From NCBI GenBank assembly GCA_023369685.1, contig SACZ01000007.1, forward strand, positions 124,001 to 188,000: a stretch of 64,000 bases of DNA. The letters run 5' to 3'. This stretch comes from Prolixibacteraceae bacterium JC049. Lineage in GTDB: Bacteria > Bacteroidota > Bacteroidia > Bacteroidales > Prolixibacteraceae. Positions 42,151 to 51,581 of the stretch are shown in pieces. The stretch's first letter is position 1. Each line of letters starts with the position of its first letter. The position numbers and the translations under genes were made by a program. The notes beneath the pieces are model-generated. The model ran no database searches, had not been told where the DNA came from, and saw only the letters and a list, made by a program, of their open reading frames with translations.

Positions 42151-44391
42151 CTAAGCTTTTTTCTTGTTTTCGGTTCTAAATGTTACAAAGTTCCCTCGCA
42201 TACCTGTTCCTCCCATAATCGGATCGACATGTACTCTCGTTATTAATTCCGAATCGCTGGCACCACGTCCGTGAGCCCGACTTAGCTTCTTATTGGAATG
42301 ACCAAAGCCATGCACCATGTAAACCGAGTCCCAGCGAATACGCTCTGTTACTCTCACCTTTATTGGAAATTCAGAAACAATTCCATCCTGGTTCTCTAAC
42401 CAAATATATTGCCCCGTTTTAAGTCCCCACTCTTTGGCCACTTTCGGATTTATCCACACATTGTTTTCATCCATCAAATCAACCAAATTGGGATTATTGG
42501 CCGTTCTACTGAAAGTGTGCATAGGTGCTCTTCCGTATATCAATCGATAAAATCCTTCGGCAGGCTCTTCATGAGCAGTGTATTTAGGCATTGGATCGAA
42601 GCCTGCTTCTTCCAGTGCTGTTGAGTAAAGTTCTATCTTTCCAGAGTTAGTATTGAATTCAACCTCTTCGTTAGGAGCAAAATAGATATCGTCGTAAGCC
42701 CTCTCCCAACGCTTCACACCTATTCGCTGCATCTCTTCCAACGAAGTTCCCATCTTTTTCAATAAGTAATCCAACTCCTCCTCTTGTGTTTCGTATGGGA
42801 ACCATGCATCCAGCTCTAATCGCTTAGCTAGCTGCGAAGCCATCCACCAAGCCGATTTCGTATTGTATTTTGGAGCCACCGCAGGCATGCGAAGAGCAAT
42901 GGTTGGCTCACGTCCCTGACTCACCCGGATGTCGTCGTAACGTTCCAAATAGGTACATTCAGGAAGAACCACATCGGCCCACCCCGTAATTTCCATAGGC
43001 ATTGTGTCCACAACAACCAGCAAATCTAAGCTTTGAATTGCCTCAATAGTCTTTTGTCGTTCGGGCAATGTTTTTATTAGATTGGTTCCATTTACAATCC
43101 ATGCTTTAATGTGGCAATCCATTCTTGGAGAAGGGATTGTTGCATCGCAAACTCCATTTGCCAAAGCTAAATCGGCTAATTCGAATTTTCCCCCCATTGC
43201 TTCACGCCATGTTCTTGCAGGCTTAGGGAAAGCAGGTAATTTCAGCTTTGCCAATTTGGCTTTTTCAGGACGATAGAAACCGCCACGACGTCCCCAACTT
43301 CCAAGTAATGCATTTAATATGGCTATGGCACGTTCGCGTTGTGTATCGTCACCATACCAAGTAACATGTCTTCCCGGGTGCAAAATAACAGATGGAGCTG
43401 CATTAGCCATCTCTTTGGCCGATTTTCGAATTAAATCGGGTTTTAATGTGGTAATACCATAAGCCCATTCAGGAGTGAAAGGCTTTACATGCTCTTTCAA
43501 CTCTTCAAAACCGACAGCATACTTTTCAATGTATTCTTTGTCGTACCACCCTTCATAAATAATCACATGCATCCATGCCAACAATAGCGCCAAATCGGTA
43601 GCCGGTTTTATGGGCAACCAATATTTCGATTTTGCCGCGACAGTTGATAAACGAGGATCCACTGTTATTATACTTGCACCTTTATCAATGGCATCAGACA
43701 TCTCCTGAACCTGTCCATTGTGCATATTTTCTCCCAGGTGCGAGCCTATAAGTACTAAGCATTTAGCATCTCTCATATCCATTGGCTCAGGCGAGTTTAA
43801 ACCATCACCAAACGTAGCGATAAATCCTACTTCGCGTGGACCACGACATTGAGCATAAGAAGGAGCAGCAATATTATACGAACCAAAAGCTTTCAGTAGT
43901 TTTCCAAAATATTTTCCTCCAGAACCATGTGTAAATAAAGCTGTACATTCGGCACCATGCTCTTTCTTTATCTTTTTTAGTTTTGAAGCGATATAGTCGA
44001 AAGCTTCATCCCATGTTGCCTCCCGGAAAGTTTGCTTACCCCGTTCCTCGGTTCTAATTAATGGTGTTTTTAAACGATCCTCATCGTTATACATTCCAAC
44101 ACCTCCGGTTCCTCTAGGACATAATCGACCATTACATGCAGGATCGATATCATTACCTATTATTTTCTTTATAGCTCCTTTCTCTGTCTTATAAACCCAT
44201 CCGGCACACTTCCAAAAGCATACCTCACAATAGGTAGGAGTACGTAAAAGCTTTTCAGGCACCTCGTAAAGTGGCTTCCCATTCTTCAAACTTTTATCTG
44301 AAGAAACTGCCCTCAAGTAACTTCCTCCAAAGATTACTCCCGCAGCACTTAATGCTGAAATTTTAATGAAATCTCTCCTATTCTTTGCCAT
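42151..44391 (-). CDS. Molybdopterin-dependent polysulfide/thiosulfate reductase catalytic subunit
   Basis: A 746-residue DMSO-reductase family enzyme. It opens with a Tat signal (NRRDFIKISALSAAG), so it is exported folded. A [4Fe-4S] site follows (YCEVCFWKCAGW and GRLCPRG, residues about 54-94). The likely Mo or W ligand is the Cys in AQCRGPREVGF near residue 182, as in Psr/Phs enzymes. Later GRAPMHTFSRTANNP and GFGHSNKKLSRAHGRGASD bind the pyranopterins. It reduces polysulfide, thiosulfate or a similar sulfur compound; arsenate or tetrathionate cannot be excluded. It leads the operon with its Fe-S and membrane subunits. Confidence 0.9.
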   Translation of the reverse strand: MAKNRRDFIKISALSAAGVIFGGSYLRAVSSDKSLKNGKPLYEVPEKLLRTPTYCEVCFWKCAGWVYKTEKGAIKKIIGNDIDPACNGRLCPRGTGGVGMYNDEDRLKTPLIRTEERGKQTFREATWDEAFDYIASKLKKIKKEHGAECTALFTHGSGGKYFGKLLKAFGSYNIAAPSYAQCRGPREVGFIATFGDGLNSPEPMDMRDAKCLVLIGSHLGENMHNGQVQEMSDAIDKGASIITVDPRLSTVAAKSKYWLPIKPATDLALLLAWMHVIIYEGWYDKEYIEKYAVGFEELKEHVKPFTPEWAYGITTLKPDLIRKSAKEMANAAPSVILHPGRHVTWYGDDTQRERAIAILNALLGSWGRRGGFYRPEKAKLAKLKLPAFPKPARTWREAMGGKFELADLALANGVCDATIPSPRMDCHIKAWIVNGTNLIKTLPERQKTIEAIQSLDLLVVVDTMPMEITGWADVVLPECTYLERYDDIRVSQGREPTIALRMPAVAPKYNTKSAWWMASQLAKRLELDAWFPYETQEEELDYLLKKMGTSLEEMQRIGVKRWERAYDDIYFAPNEEVEFNTNSGKIELYSTALEEAGFDPMPKYTAHEEPAEGFYRLIYGRAPMHTFSRTANNPNLVDLMDENNVWINPKVAKEWGLKTGQYIWLENQDGIVSEFPIKVRVTERIRWDSVYMVHGFGHSNKKLSRAHGRGASDSELITRVHVDPIMGGTGMRGNFVTFRTENKKKA

Positions 44392-44577
44392 AATAAGTCG
44401 TGTTACTAATACAAACTTATCTGCTTAGAGAATTTTCTTTGTGCTTAATGTTACATATATAAATTCATAAATATTTGAAACAAAAAACGATATCATATCA
44501 AACTGAACTACAACACATTACAACAAACAAGATTCATTATAAATAAGTCATTCAATGACAACTCAAAAACTATCACA

Positions 44578-44609
44578 CAATAGAGACCTAAAAAATAGGC
44601 CTCTATTGT
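44578..44609. terminator. Terminator after the Cys-rich metal-stress operon
   Basis: CAATAGAG-A-CCTA pairs with TAGG-C-CTCTATTG (one mismatch) around an A-rich loop. It lies 8 nt beyond the stop of the Cys-rich peptide on the minus strand and marks the end of that operon. The remainder of 44392-44616 is the upstream region of the reductase operon. Confidence 0.7.
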
Positions 44610-44616
44610 TTCTCAA

Positions 44617-44778
44617 TTAAGAGCAGTTATCATTATTTTCTGATTGCTTCTTGCATGACGTTTCATTCTTCTTTTTACAACAGTTACTTGTTGTCTTATC
44701 ATTTTTCTTATCCTTCACTTCTTCAATCTGTACATCACAACAGCTTGATTGCTTCTTAAATTTTTTAAATAGTTTCAT
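44617..44778 (-). CDS. 53-residue Cys/Lys-rich peptide
   Basis: A short frame starting MKLFKKFKKQSSCCD. It has six cysteines: a CC pair near residue 13, CC near 33, single Cys near 42 and 52, within a very Lys-rich hydrophilic chain. No membrane segment. It begins 30 nt after the permease gene on the same strand and ends at a terminator, so it is the last gene of the operon. A metal-binding or metal-delivery peptide is the natural reading; no family is recognised. Confidence 0.65.
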   Translation of the reverse strand: MKLFKKFKKQSSCCDVQIEEVKDKKNDKTTSNCCKKKNETSCKKQSENNDNCS

Positions 44779-44807
44779 CCTATTAAGTGTTTTAAGTCAT
44801 TATCTAA

Positions 44808-45785
44808 TTACAATAAATTGAAAGCACATCCTGAAATAACTGCCACTAGAAAAATTACAGTTACAAATGATATCAATAGCTTTCTTTTAAAAATTTTTGC
44901 CAACATAGTCATCTCTGGTATTGCCATTCCTGCTCCTCCAATAATCAGAGCAATTGCGGTTCCCATACCTACCCCTTTTGTGATCAATGACATGGCTATT
45001 GGGATAGCTGTTTCGGCTCTAATGTAAAGAGGTATTCCAATTATAGATGCCAGAGGAACAGCAAACACATTGCCCTTGCCAGCATATTTTGCAATGGTAT
45101 CTCCTTCAGGCAAATAACCATATATTGCTGCACCAACAGCAACACCAATAAACAGATACACCAATATGGGTTGAAGTGACTGCCAGCCAGCTATCAATGA
45201 TAGCTTTACCTTTTGTTTTACATTAAGCTTTCGCCGTTCATCAATTCCATCAACAACATTAACTTTTCCATTGGTAATTCTAACCTCTCTCACATAACTG
45301 GCAAACCCCATTTTCTCGAGGATATAACCAAACAGAACGGCTAACGTAAAAGCCAATGAAAAATAGATAGTTGCATTAGTCACACCTACTGTCGCAGCCA
45401 ACATTGCAACAATAATTGGATTTAATAGTGGTGAAGAGATTAAAAAGGACATAACTGAGCCAAATGGTAATTTGGCATTTATAAAACCAACTGTCATTGG
45501 AATGGTTGAACAAGCACAAAATGGGGTTACTGCACCGAATATTGCACCTGCTATATTTCCAGCAATTCCCTTTCCTTTAAAAAGTTGCTGCAATTTATTC
45601 TGATTCACATGCATCATGACATACTCGATCACTGCAGTAATAGCAATAAACAGAATAAATAACTCTAAAGTTATAAATATAAAATTCCCTATGGTTTTTG
45701 TGAAACTCTCCCAAAAGGGAGTTGCTTCTACATTGAAAACATTATACCACAAGTCTCTGATTAAATTAATTAAACTCTCTTGCAT
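44808..45785 (-). CDS. YraQ-type (DUF318) permease
   Basis: A 325-residue membrane protein with about eight hydrophobic segments. The family hallmark TPFCACSTIPMTVGFI is near residue 95, with SFLISSPLLNPI after it; the CxCS motif is typical of permeases linked to arsenic, copper/zinc or mercury export. I start at ATG 45785; upstream codons reach a TTG at 45827 but are not conserved-looking. It lies between a MerT-like gene and a Cys-rich peptide gene. Metal export is likely; the metal is not determinable. Confidence 0.85.
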   Translation of the reverse strand: MQESLINLIRDLWYNVFNVEATPFWESFTKTIGNFIFITLELFILFIAITAVIEYVMMHVNQNKLQQLFKGKGIAGNIAGAIFGAVTPFCACSTIPMTVGFINAKLPFGSVMSFLISSPLLNPIIVAMLAATVGVTNATIYFSLAFTLAVLFGYILEKMGFASYVREVRITNGKVNVVDGIDERRKLNVKQKVKLSLIAGWQSLQPILVYLFIGVAVGAAIYGYLPEGDTIAKYAGKGNVFAVPLASIIGIPLYIRAETAIPIAMSLITKGVGMGTAIALIIGGAGMAIPEMTMLAKIFKRKLLISFVTVIFLVAVISGCAFNLL

Positions 45786-45876
45786 CTTACTTCTTTTAAG
45801 GTTAAGCCATCCGCTTATTCTCCCCAAAAGCAGAACAGCTTACTACATTTATTATATTCTTAAGTTCAAATGAAAT

Positions 45877-46296
45877 TTAGTCCTGCAAATCGGGACCAAT
45901 AGACAATTCGGTTTGTGAACAGCAATTATCACTTTGCTCCTCTTTTTCATCTATAAAAAAGGTCGAAATTACAGCCAACAAACTCAACCAAAGTAGCCAC
46001 TTAGCCCATTTATCAGACCTTGCCGACTTTGAAGAACAACATGACAGCGCGGCATCCTTTGTCTTCTTATTTATTAAATAAACCACAAAGAAGCCATATG
46101 CAATTGCTACCAAAGCAATCACTATAAATAAATTCTGATACTGGGAAAGAATTGAAAGTTGGGCAGCACCTATTCCCAACCATGCAAGTACTGCTGCTAA
46201 AACAGGAAATCCACAACAACCAACAAGGCCTAAAAAAGCCATAATAGAAGATAAAAAACCTAAAGTTGTTGTTGTAACTACTTTTCTCTTGCTCAT
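45877..46296 (-). CDS. MerT-like membrane protein with extra cysteine pairs
   Basis: A 139-residue protein with three membrane segments. GLVGCCGFPVLAAVLAWLGIG near residue 25 resembles the CC motif in the first helix of MerT/MerC mercury transporters. Two further pairs occur in the soluble parts: LSCCSSKSARS and NCCSQTELS. It sits between the ECF sigma factor and the YraQ-type permease. It probably moves a soft metal or metalloid across the membrane, or passes it to the permease. Confidence 0.75.
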   Translation of the reverse strand: MSKRKVVTTTTLGFLSSIMAFLGLVGCCGFPVLAAVLAWLGIGAAQLSILSQYQNLFIVIALVAIAYGFFVVYLINKKTKDAALSCCSSKSARSDKWAKWLLWLSLLAVISTFFIDEKEEQSDNCCSQTELSIGPDLQD

Positions 46297-46436
46297 TTTA
46301 ATGAGATTTAAAATTTACCATTCGTTTTTCACTAACGAAGTCGTAAATCCCACTAAAAAGACACACGAAAAATCACTTTTTTTTCGATCAAAGTTCCAAA
46401 CACGCCAAATATCAATTGATAATCTGACAATTAGCT

Positions 46437-47039
46437 TTATGCTTTTTTATTCATCCTACTCTGTTTCATTCTATCTTTTTCGTGTAACAAAGCAGTACAA
46501 CTGGTCTTTAGAGTACAAAAATCAAATGCTCCTTTTTCGGTATAATGGATATTACAGCACTCTAGAAATAACTCATGTAATTTTTTGCGTCCCCTCTGGC
46601 AACGCATTTTTGCTGCTGATAAAGAGATATTTAACTTTTTTGCAATATCTGCTTGTTTTAATCGTTCTATATCACTCAAGTACAATGGAGTAGCATACTC
46701 TTCTGGCAATAAGCGTATCATAGGGATAATAAAATCTTCTGCAGTAAGTTCCGGGAAAAAATCACTTGCCTCTTCATCCATCTCATCATTCACTAGTTCC
46801 ATTTCATGGGTCTTACGAAACCTATCTGCAATGACATTTCTGGTTACTTGATAAAGCCATGATTTTACATTTTGCACTGGTACCTCTTTGTTATAAGCAT
46901 CAATCATTCTCCCCATTACTTCCTGTGTTATATCCTGTGCATTATGCTCACTACTAACTCTTTTATTCACATAACTCAAGATTTTATCGTAAAAATCGGT
47001 AACCACTTGATGAGGATCACAACATGCCTTTTTTCCCAT
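46437..47039 (-). CDS. SigZ-like ECF sigma factor with cysteine-rich ends
   Basis: A 200-residue sigma factor: region 2 (YDKILSYVNKRVSSEHNAQDITQEVMGRM) and region 4 (RLKQADIAKKLNISLSAAKMRCQRGRKKL). The N-terminus has GKKACCDP and the C-terminal extension has ECCNIHY, FDFC and TSC. No anti-sigma gene is adjacent; the cysteine clusters may sense metal or thiol state directly. It is first in the operon, 140 nt before the MerT-like gene, and probably drives it. Confidence 0.88.
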   Translation of the reverse strand: MGKKACCDPHQVVTDFYDKILSYVNKRVSSEHNAQDITQEVMGRMIDAYNKEVPVQNVKSWLYQVTRNVIADRFRKTHEMELVNDEMDEEASDFFPELTAEDFIIPMIRLLPEEYATPLYLSDIERLKQADIAKKLNISLSAAKMRCQRGRKKLHELFLECCNIHYTEKGAFDFCTLKTSCTALLHEKDRMKQSRMNKKA

Positions 47040-47117
47040 AACCAGTACTTTTTTGATATAAAAAAATCAGAGAACAAAATACAATTATTCTGAACTCTGA
47101 TTCTGAAATATTCTTTT

Positions 47118-48884
47118 TTATAACGAAGAAGTAGCCTCTTGCAGCCACTGCAATTCTTCTCCCTCGAAATGCTTTTCTAATTTATTAAATACCTGCTGGT
47201 GGTAGTTATTTAACCAAGTAACTTCATCGGCAGACATTAACTCTTTGTCGATGCATCTTTTATCGATTGGACACAATGTAAAGGTTTCAAATCCCAGGAA
47301 TCGACCATATTCGGTTTGCATTTTCTCCACACAATAAATCACATTCTCTGTGCGAATGCCATATTCATTTTCCCGGTATAAGGCCGGCTCGTTGGAGATC
47401 ACCATACCTTCCATCAATGGAGTATTGTTAAACTCCTGACGAATACTCATAGGTCCTTCATGCACATTCAGGTAGAAACCAACACCATGGCCGGTTCCAT
47501 GTCCATAGTTTAAGCCCTCTTTCCATAGCCACTGACGTGCCATTATATCAACGTGAAATCCTTTTGTATTTTCAGGAAATACCACATTGGTTAAACCAAT
47601 CATTCCTTTTAATACCAATGTAAAGTCTTGTTTCATTTGATCGGTGACTTTACCAACAGCTACGGTTCTGGTTGTATCGGTTGTTCCACAGGTATATTGC
47701 CCTCCGCTATCGAAAAGCAACATGCCACGAGGTTCAATTTTATTAGCTGTCTCTTCTGTTACACTGAAGTGTACAATAGCACCATGATCAGCATAACCTA
47801 CAATTGGAGGAAAGCTCTCTTGTTTAAAATCCGGTTGTTGCTCACGAAATTCTTTCAATTTCAAACGAACATCATATTCCGAAATACTGCCACTATCCAC
47901 ATTTTTATCGAGCCAAAACAGGAAACGACTTAATGCCACTCCATCCTGCTCCATTGCTTTGTGAAAGCCACTAATTTCGGTCGCATTCTTCTGTGCTTTT
48001 AATAAAGCCACTTTTGAAGCTCCCATGGTTGCTTTACAGTTTTCTGGAATTGCATTAGCTACTGCAGCATTTGTTTTTGCCGGATCGATATAAATCGATT
48101 GATTAGCTACTACCTCTTTTAATTCAGTAAAAACAGCATTGTATGGCAAACACTTCACATTGGCTTGCTGCAAGTGGTTAGTTATATCATTCGATATTTT
48201 CTCTGGATTTACGAATAGTGTACTTCTATTCTCGCCCACCAATAAGTAGCTCATGAATACCGGATTGAAAGCTACATCTTTTCCGCGAATATTCAATAAC
48301 CATGCAATTTCGTCCAGAGCAGTCACTAAGTGATAATCAGCATTAGCCGTAGCTAACAGTTGACTAATTTTATTTTCAACTGTCTCTCCAGCCACTTCAT
48401 CGGGCACTAATTCGGCCTGGCTGTTTGGAAAAACAGGGCGATCGACCCAAATGGTTTCCAGCAAATCCTGTTCAATGCTTAATGTGATGCTTTTAGCACT
48501 GAAATCGGCTTCCATTTGCTCTACTTCCCCCATTGAAAAACAGGTTCCATCCAAGCCAACACAACTGCCTTCTAACAATACCTCTTTCAGCCACTCTGTG
48601 ATTGAAGGTGTGCCTTCTACTCTTTGCTTGAAAAGTTCTATTCCGGTATCCTTCAGTTCATTCTCTGCTTGAAGAAAATATCTGGAATCGGTCCATAATC
48701 CACCTTTATCTTTTGTGATAACCACCACTCCTGCAGATCCGGTAAAACCACTTATAAAGCTTCTGGTTTTCCAACGTTCGGGAGCATATTCGCTTAAATG
48801 AGGATCGGTACCATTTATAATATATGCATCCAACTGATGTTGATCCATCAATTGGCGCAATGCTTTTAATCTATCTAATATCAT
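47118..48884 (-). CDS. Xaa-Pro aminopeptidase (M24B)
   Basis: A 588-residue cytoplasmic peptidase of the long aminopeptidase P form, with two creatinase-like N-terminal domains and the pita-bread catalytic domain. Metal-site motifs are LLFDSGGQY, GTTDTTRT, HGTGHGVGFYLNVHEGP and MVISNEPALY. It removes N-terminal residues before proline. Normal length for the long form. Transcribed alone. Confidence 0.94.
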   Translation of the reverse strand: MILDRLKALRQLMDQHQLDAYIINGTDPHLSEYAPERWKTRSFISGFTGSAGVVVITKDKGGLWTDSRYFLQAENELKDTGIELFKQRVEGTPSITEWLKEVLLEGSCVGLDGTCFSMGEVEQMEADFSAKSITLSIEQDLLETIWVDRPVFPNSQAELVPDEVAGETVENKISQLLATANADYHLVTALDEIAWLLNIRGKDVAFNPVFMSYLLVGENRSTLFVNPEKISNDITNHLQQANVKCLPYNAVFTELKEVVANQSIYIDPAKTNAAVANAIPENCKATMGASKVALLKAQKNATEISGFHKAMEQDGVALSRFLFWLDKNVDSGSISEYDVRLKLKEFREQQPDFKQESFPPIVGYADHGAIVHFSVTEETANKIEPRGMLLFDSGGQYTCGTTDTTRTVAVGKVTDQMKQDFTLVLKGMIGLTNVVFPENTKGFHVDIMARQWLWKEGLNYGHGTGHGVGFYLNVHEGPMSIRQEFNNTPLMEGMVISNEPALYRENEYGIRTENVIYCVEKMQTEYGRFLGFETFTLCPIDKRCIDKELMSADEVTWLNNYHQQVFNKLEKHFEGEELQWLQEATSSL

Positions 48885-48960
48885 AATAACCTGAGATTAA
48901 GTTCACAATGAATGGAAGTAAAAATAGCTCAATTATTTCAATAGATGAATGACAATTGTT

Positions 48961-49491
48961 CTATTCATTCTGCAAAAAGCGAACAATATTTTTCATTGAA
49001 GTAGAACCAATTAGCTCTAAATCCATCTCTTTCAGGTTATGAAATTCCCAACCAGAGATATCGTCTTGTGCTTTCAAGTTATCCAGAGATTCTACTTTAC
49101 AGCGGTAAGCCAAATCCAGCGTATAGTAAGTTAATCCTCCATAACTGTATTCATTGGGGAAAGATCCCAAATAAGAAGATGAGGTAACATTGGCTCCCAG
49201 CTCTTCATTTATCTCACGCATTAATGCATTTTCTGCCGTTTCACCTACATCGATAAAACCACCTGGTAAATCCAACATACCAATAAAAGGCTCGCGTCCT
49301 CTTACTGCGAATAATACCTGACCATTATCGCTTTCAATTACTGCAGCAACAGCTGCTGCCGAATTAATATAAAATTGAAAACCACAATGGTCACATACTG
49401 ACTTAAAATTTTGTGAATCGAATTGAACTTCTTTGCCACATTTCTGGCAATAACGTAAAACTGTTCTAGGATGAGTTGGATCTTTAATCAT
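48961..49491 (-). CDS. NUDIX hydrolase with N-terminal zinc ribbon
   Basis: A 176-residue protein. A zinc ribbon (CQKCGKEV and CDHCGFQ) is followed by the NUDIX box GGFIDVGETAENALMREINEELG, complete with its catalytic glutamates. The layout resembles NudC-type NADH pyrophosphatases without their N-terminal domain. It hydrolyses a nucleoside diphosphate derivative, substrate unknown. It overlaps nothing but starts 1 nt after the esterase gene's stop, so the two are one operon. Confidence 0.92.
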   Translation of the reverse strand: MIKDPTHPRTVLRYCQKCGKEVQFDSQNFKSVCDHCGFQFYINSAAAVAAVIESDNGQVLFAVRGREPFIGMLDLPGGFIDVGETAENALMREINEELGANVTSSSYLGSFPNEYSYGGLTYYTLDLAYRCKVESLDNLKAQDDISGWEFHNLKEMDLELIGSTSMKNIVRFLQNE

Positions 49492-49492
49492 A

Positions 49493-50398
49493 TTATTCTC
49501 TTACAATGTTTATTGCTTTTAACCAATCCATAAACAGGTCGGGCCATTTATCAATTGGTTTATTCAACTTCTTCATTCCAAACCCATGCCCTCCTGAACG
49601 AAAAATATGCAATTCCGCAGGAATCATTCTTCGTTTTAGCTGTTGATAAAACAAGATTGAATTCTCTGGAGTTACACTTCTATCGTTATCGGCATGAACT
49701 AAAAATGTAGGAGGAGTTCGGCGTTTTACATGTAATTCATTGGAAAAATAATTGATCATACTGGCTTCACCTGATTCTCCAATAAGCTGGTTACGACTCC
49801 CTTGATGAGTAATTCCCACTTTCATAGAAATTACAGGGTAAACCAACAATGCAAAATCTGGACGACAACTTATTTTCTCAAAATCGTTGGTACTATTGCG
49901 TTTCCCAAAATCGAAGTGCGTTGCTAATGAACTAGCCAAATGACCACCAGCAGAGAATCCGGCTACACCAATTTTATTGGGATTCACCTTCCACTCTTTT
50001 GCTGTCTCACGCACTTGGCGCATAGCATTTTTTATGTCTTCCAATGGAACCATTGGATGTTGATTAGGTAAACGATACTTCAACACTATCCCCACTATTC
50101 CACGCTCGTTAAGCCATTGGGCAAAATCATGACCTTCACTTTTCATTGATTCCGATGAATAACCTCCACCAGGACAAATTATCATAGCCGGAGCATTGGT
50201 ATAATCCTGCTTTGGTAACCACACATAAAGCTGAGCTTTAGATACGTTTACCACGCTATTATTTTCCAACACTTGCTCTTGTTTTGCTATTTCATTGTCT
50301 TCTGGGGTGTTAGCATATTTTACATCAATAACCAAGTCTTGCGATTTAACAGAATAAGTAAAGATTAATCCAATGATTAAAAGCCTTACTCTTTTCAT
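49493..50398 (-). CDS. Exported alpha/beta hydrolase (acetyl esterase-like)
   Basis: A 301-residue exported esterase (signal peptide 1-19). Oxyanion region MIICPGGGYS, nucleophile elbow GFSAGGHLAS (Ser near residue 147), acid VHADNDRSV and His in GGHGFGM. It resembles BD-FAE/acetyl xylan esterase-type proteins used in polysaccharide deacetylation. Followed after 1 nt by a NUDIX gene. Confidence 0.88.
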   Translation of the reverse strand: MKRVRLLIIGLIFTYSVKSQDLVIDVKYANTPEDNEIAKQEQVLENNSVVNVSKAQLYVWLPKQDYTNAPAMIICPGGGYSSESMKSEGHDFAQWLNERGIVGIVLKYRLPNQHPMVPLEDIKNAMRQVRETAKEWKVNPNKIGVAGFSAGGHLASSLATHFDFGKRNSTNDFEKISCRPDFALLVYPVISMKVGITHQGSRNQLIGESGEASMINYFSNELHVKRRTPPTFLVHADNDRSVTPENSILFYQQLKRRMIPAELHIFRSGGHGFGMKKLNKPIDKWPDLFMDWLKAINIVRE

Positions 50399-50509
50399 TT
50401 TTACAATACAGTTTAATTCGTTCCTGAAAATTGGCTTAAAGTTAAAATAAAATCTCCAATTGATAGGCTTTTTTTGTGATGATATGAGGAAAAGAATTAA
50501 TTTTGCCGC

Positions 50510-51133
50510 ATGGATTTTTGGTACTTAATAAAAGGCATTGTTGTTGGATTAGCTGTTTCTATTCCCCTTGGCCCTATTGGAATTTTATGTGTGCAACGTG
50601 TAATCAACAAAAGTTGGCGATCTGGTTTCTACTCTGGATTGGGTGCAGCAATATCTGATACTTTATATGCAATAATTGCCGGTTTCAGTTTAACTTACAT
50701 AATTAACTTCATTAAGGATCATGAATTCTTTTTCCAGATTCTGGGTGCCGTAATTTTGCTGTTGCTTGGTATTCATATCTACATGAAAAATCCGGTTGCT
50801 GATGCCAAGAAGTATCGCAAAAAAGGGACTAATTACCTGCAAGATTTCATGTCGACCTTCTTAATAACTTTTTCTAATCCGCTGGCGGTATTAATATTCT
50901 TAGCTGTATTTGCCGGATCTGGAATTGTACTAAAGCTTTCGGAACCATTTAATGCAATACTGGTAGTACTAGGTGTGTTTATTGGTGCAACAGGCTGGTG
51001 GTTAGGATTAACGGGATTGGTTAACATGTTCCGTCATAAGTTCAATCTTAGAATTCTATGGTGGTTTAACCGTTTGGCAGGCATTGGAGTTATCCTATTT
51101 GTTGTGATTTCACTTGCCTTCATTTTGTGGTAA
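50510..51133 (+). CDS. LysE family translocator
   Basis: A 207-residue membrane protein with six hydrophobic segments. Typical features are the start VVGLAVSIPLGPIGILCVQRV with the GP motif and FLITFSNPLAVLIFLAVFAG. The family exports amino acids or related metabolites. Divergent from the esterase gene and closed by a hairpin terminator. Confidence 0.88.
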   Translation: MDFWYLIKGIVVGLAVSIPLGPIGILCVQRVINKSWRSGFYSGLGAAISDTLYAIIAGFSLTYIINFIKDHEFFFQILGAVILLLLGIHIYMKNPVADAKKYRKKGTNYLQDFMSTFLITFSNPLAVLIFLAVFAGSGIVLKLSEPFNAILVVLGVFIGATGWWLGLTGLVNMFRHKFNLRILWWFNRLAGIGVILFVVISLAFILW

Positions 51134-51140
51134 TATAAAA

Positions 51141-51159
51141 AACCGGATTAAATCCGGTT
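51141..51159. terminator. Hairpin terminator after the LysE gene
   Basis: AACCGGATT / AATCCGGTT with a 1-nt loop centre, A run before and T run after. It lies between the LysE gene and the convergent 56-residue gene and can serve both. Confidence 0.8.
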
Positions 51160-51162
51160 CTT

Positions 51163-51333
51163 TCAATATTCATATTCTTCATCTGGCTCAAATACATCTC
51201 CCTCATCATAGTTATCATATATCGAGGGTTTACTTTTTCCTTTTCGTTGTTTTGCAACTTGGTTTTTGGGTCTTCGCAATTCGTCTCTTTCGCCTGAATT
51301 GTTCTTTTTCTTAAAGCTTTTCTTAGTTTTCAT
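51163..51333 (-). CDS. 56-residue charged protein
   Basis: A short frame: a strongly basic N-terminal half (MKTKKSFKKKNNSGERDEL) and an acidic C-terminal end (DEGDVFEPDEEYEY). There is no hydrophobic segment. Split-charge small proteins like this are frequent in Bacteroidota; some bind nucleic acid or ribosomes, but no function is known to me. It ends at the shared terminator and has its own upstream region. Confidence 0.55.
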   Translation of the reverse strand: MKTKKSFKKKNNSGERDELRRPKNQVAKQRKGKSKPSIYDNYDEGDVFEPDEEYEY

Positions 51334-51581
51334 TTTTAAAATTTTTTGATTTCCGAATGCTTAAAAGAATATCCCAGCATTCAGGAACACTCATCAATTC
51401 AAACTATTCTCAACACAATTAATGAGCTAGTGTGAATTAATGTTTGTTTCATCACATCACCAATAAATTGAAAATTGACTCAATAAATTTTAATAAATCA
51501 TTTAGCTCTTTAAATATAAAAAGCTTCAAGAAGAATAAAAATAGGAAACATCATTTTACAAAAAAGAAAATCTTATGTTTT

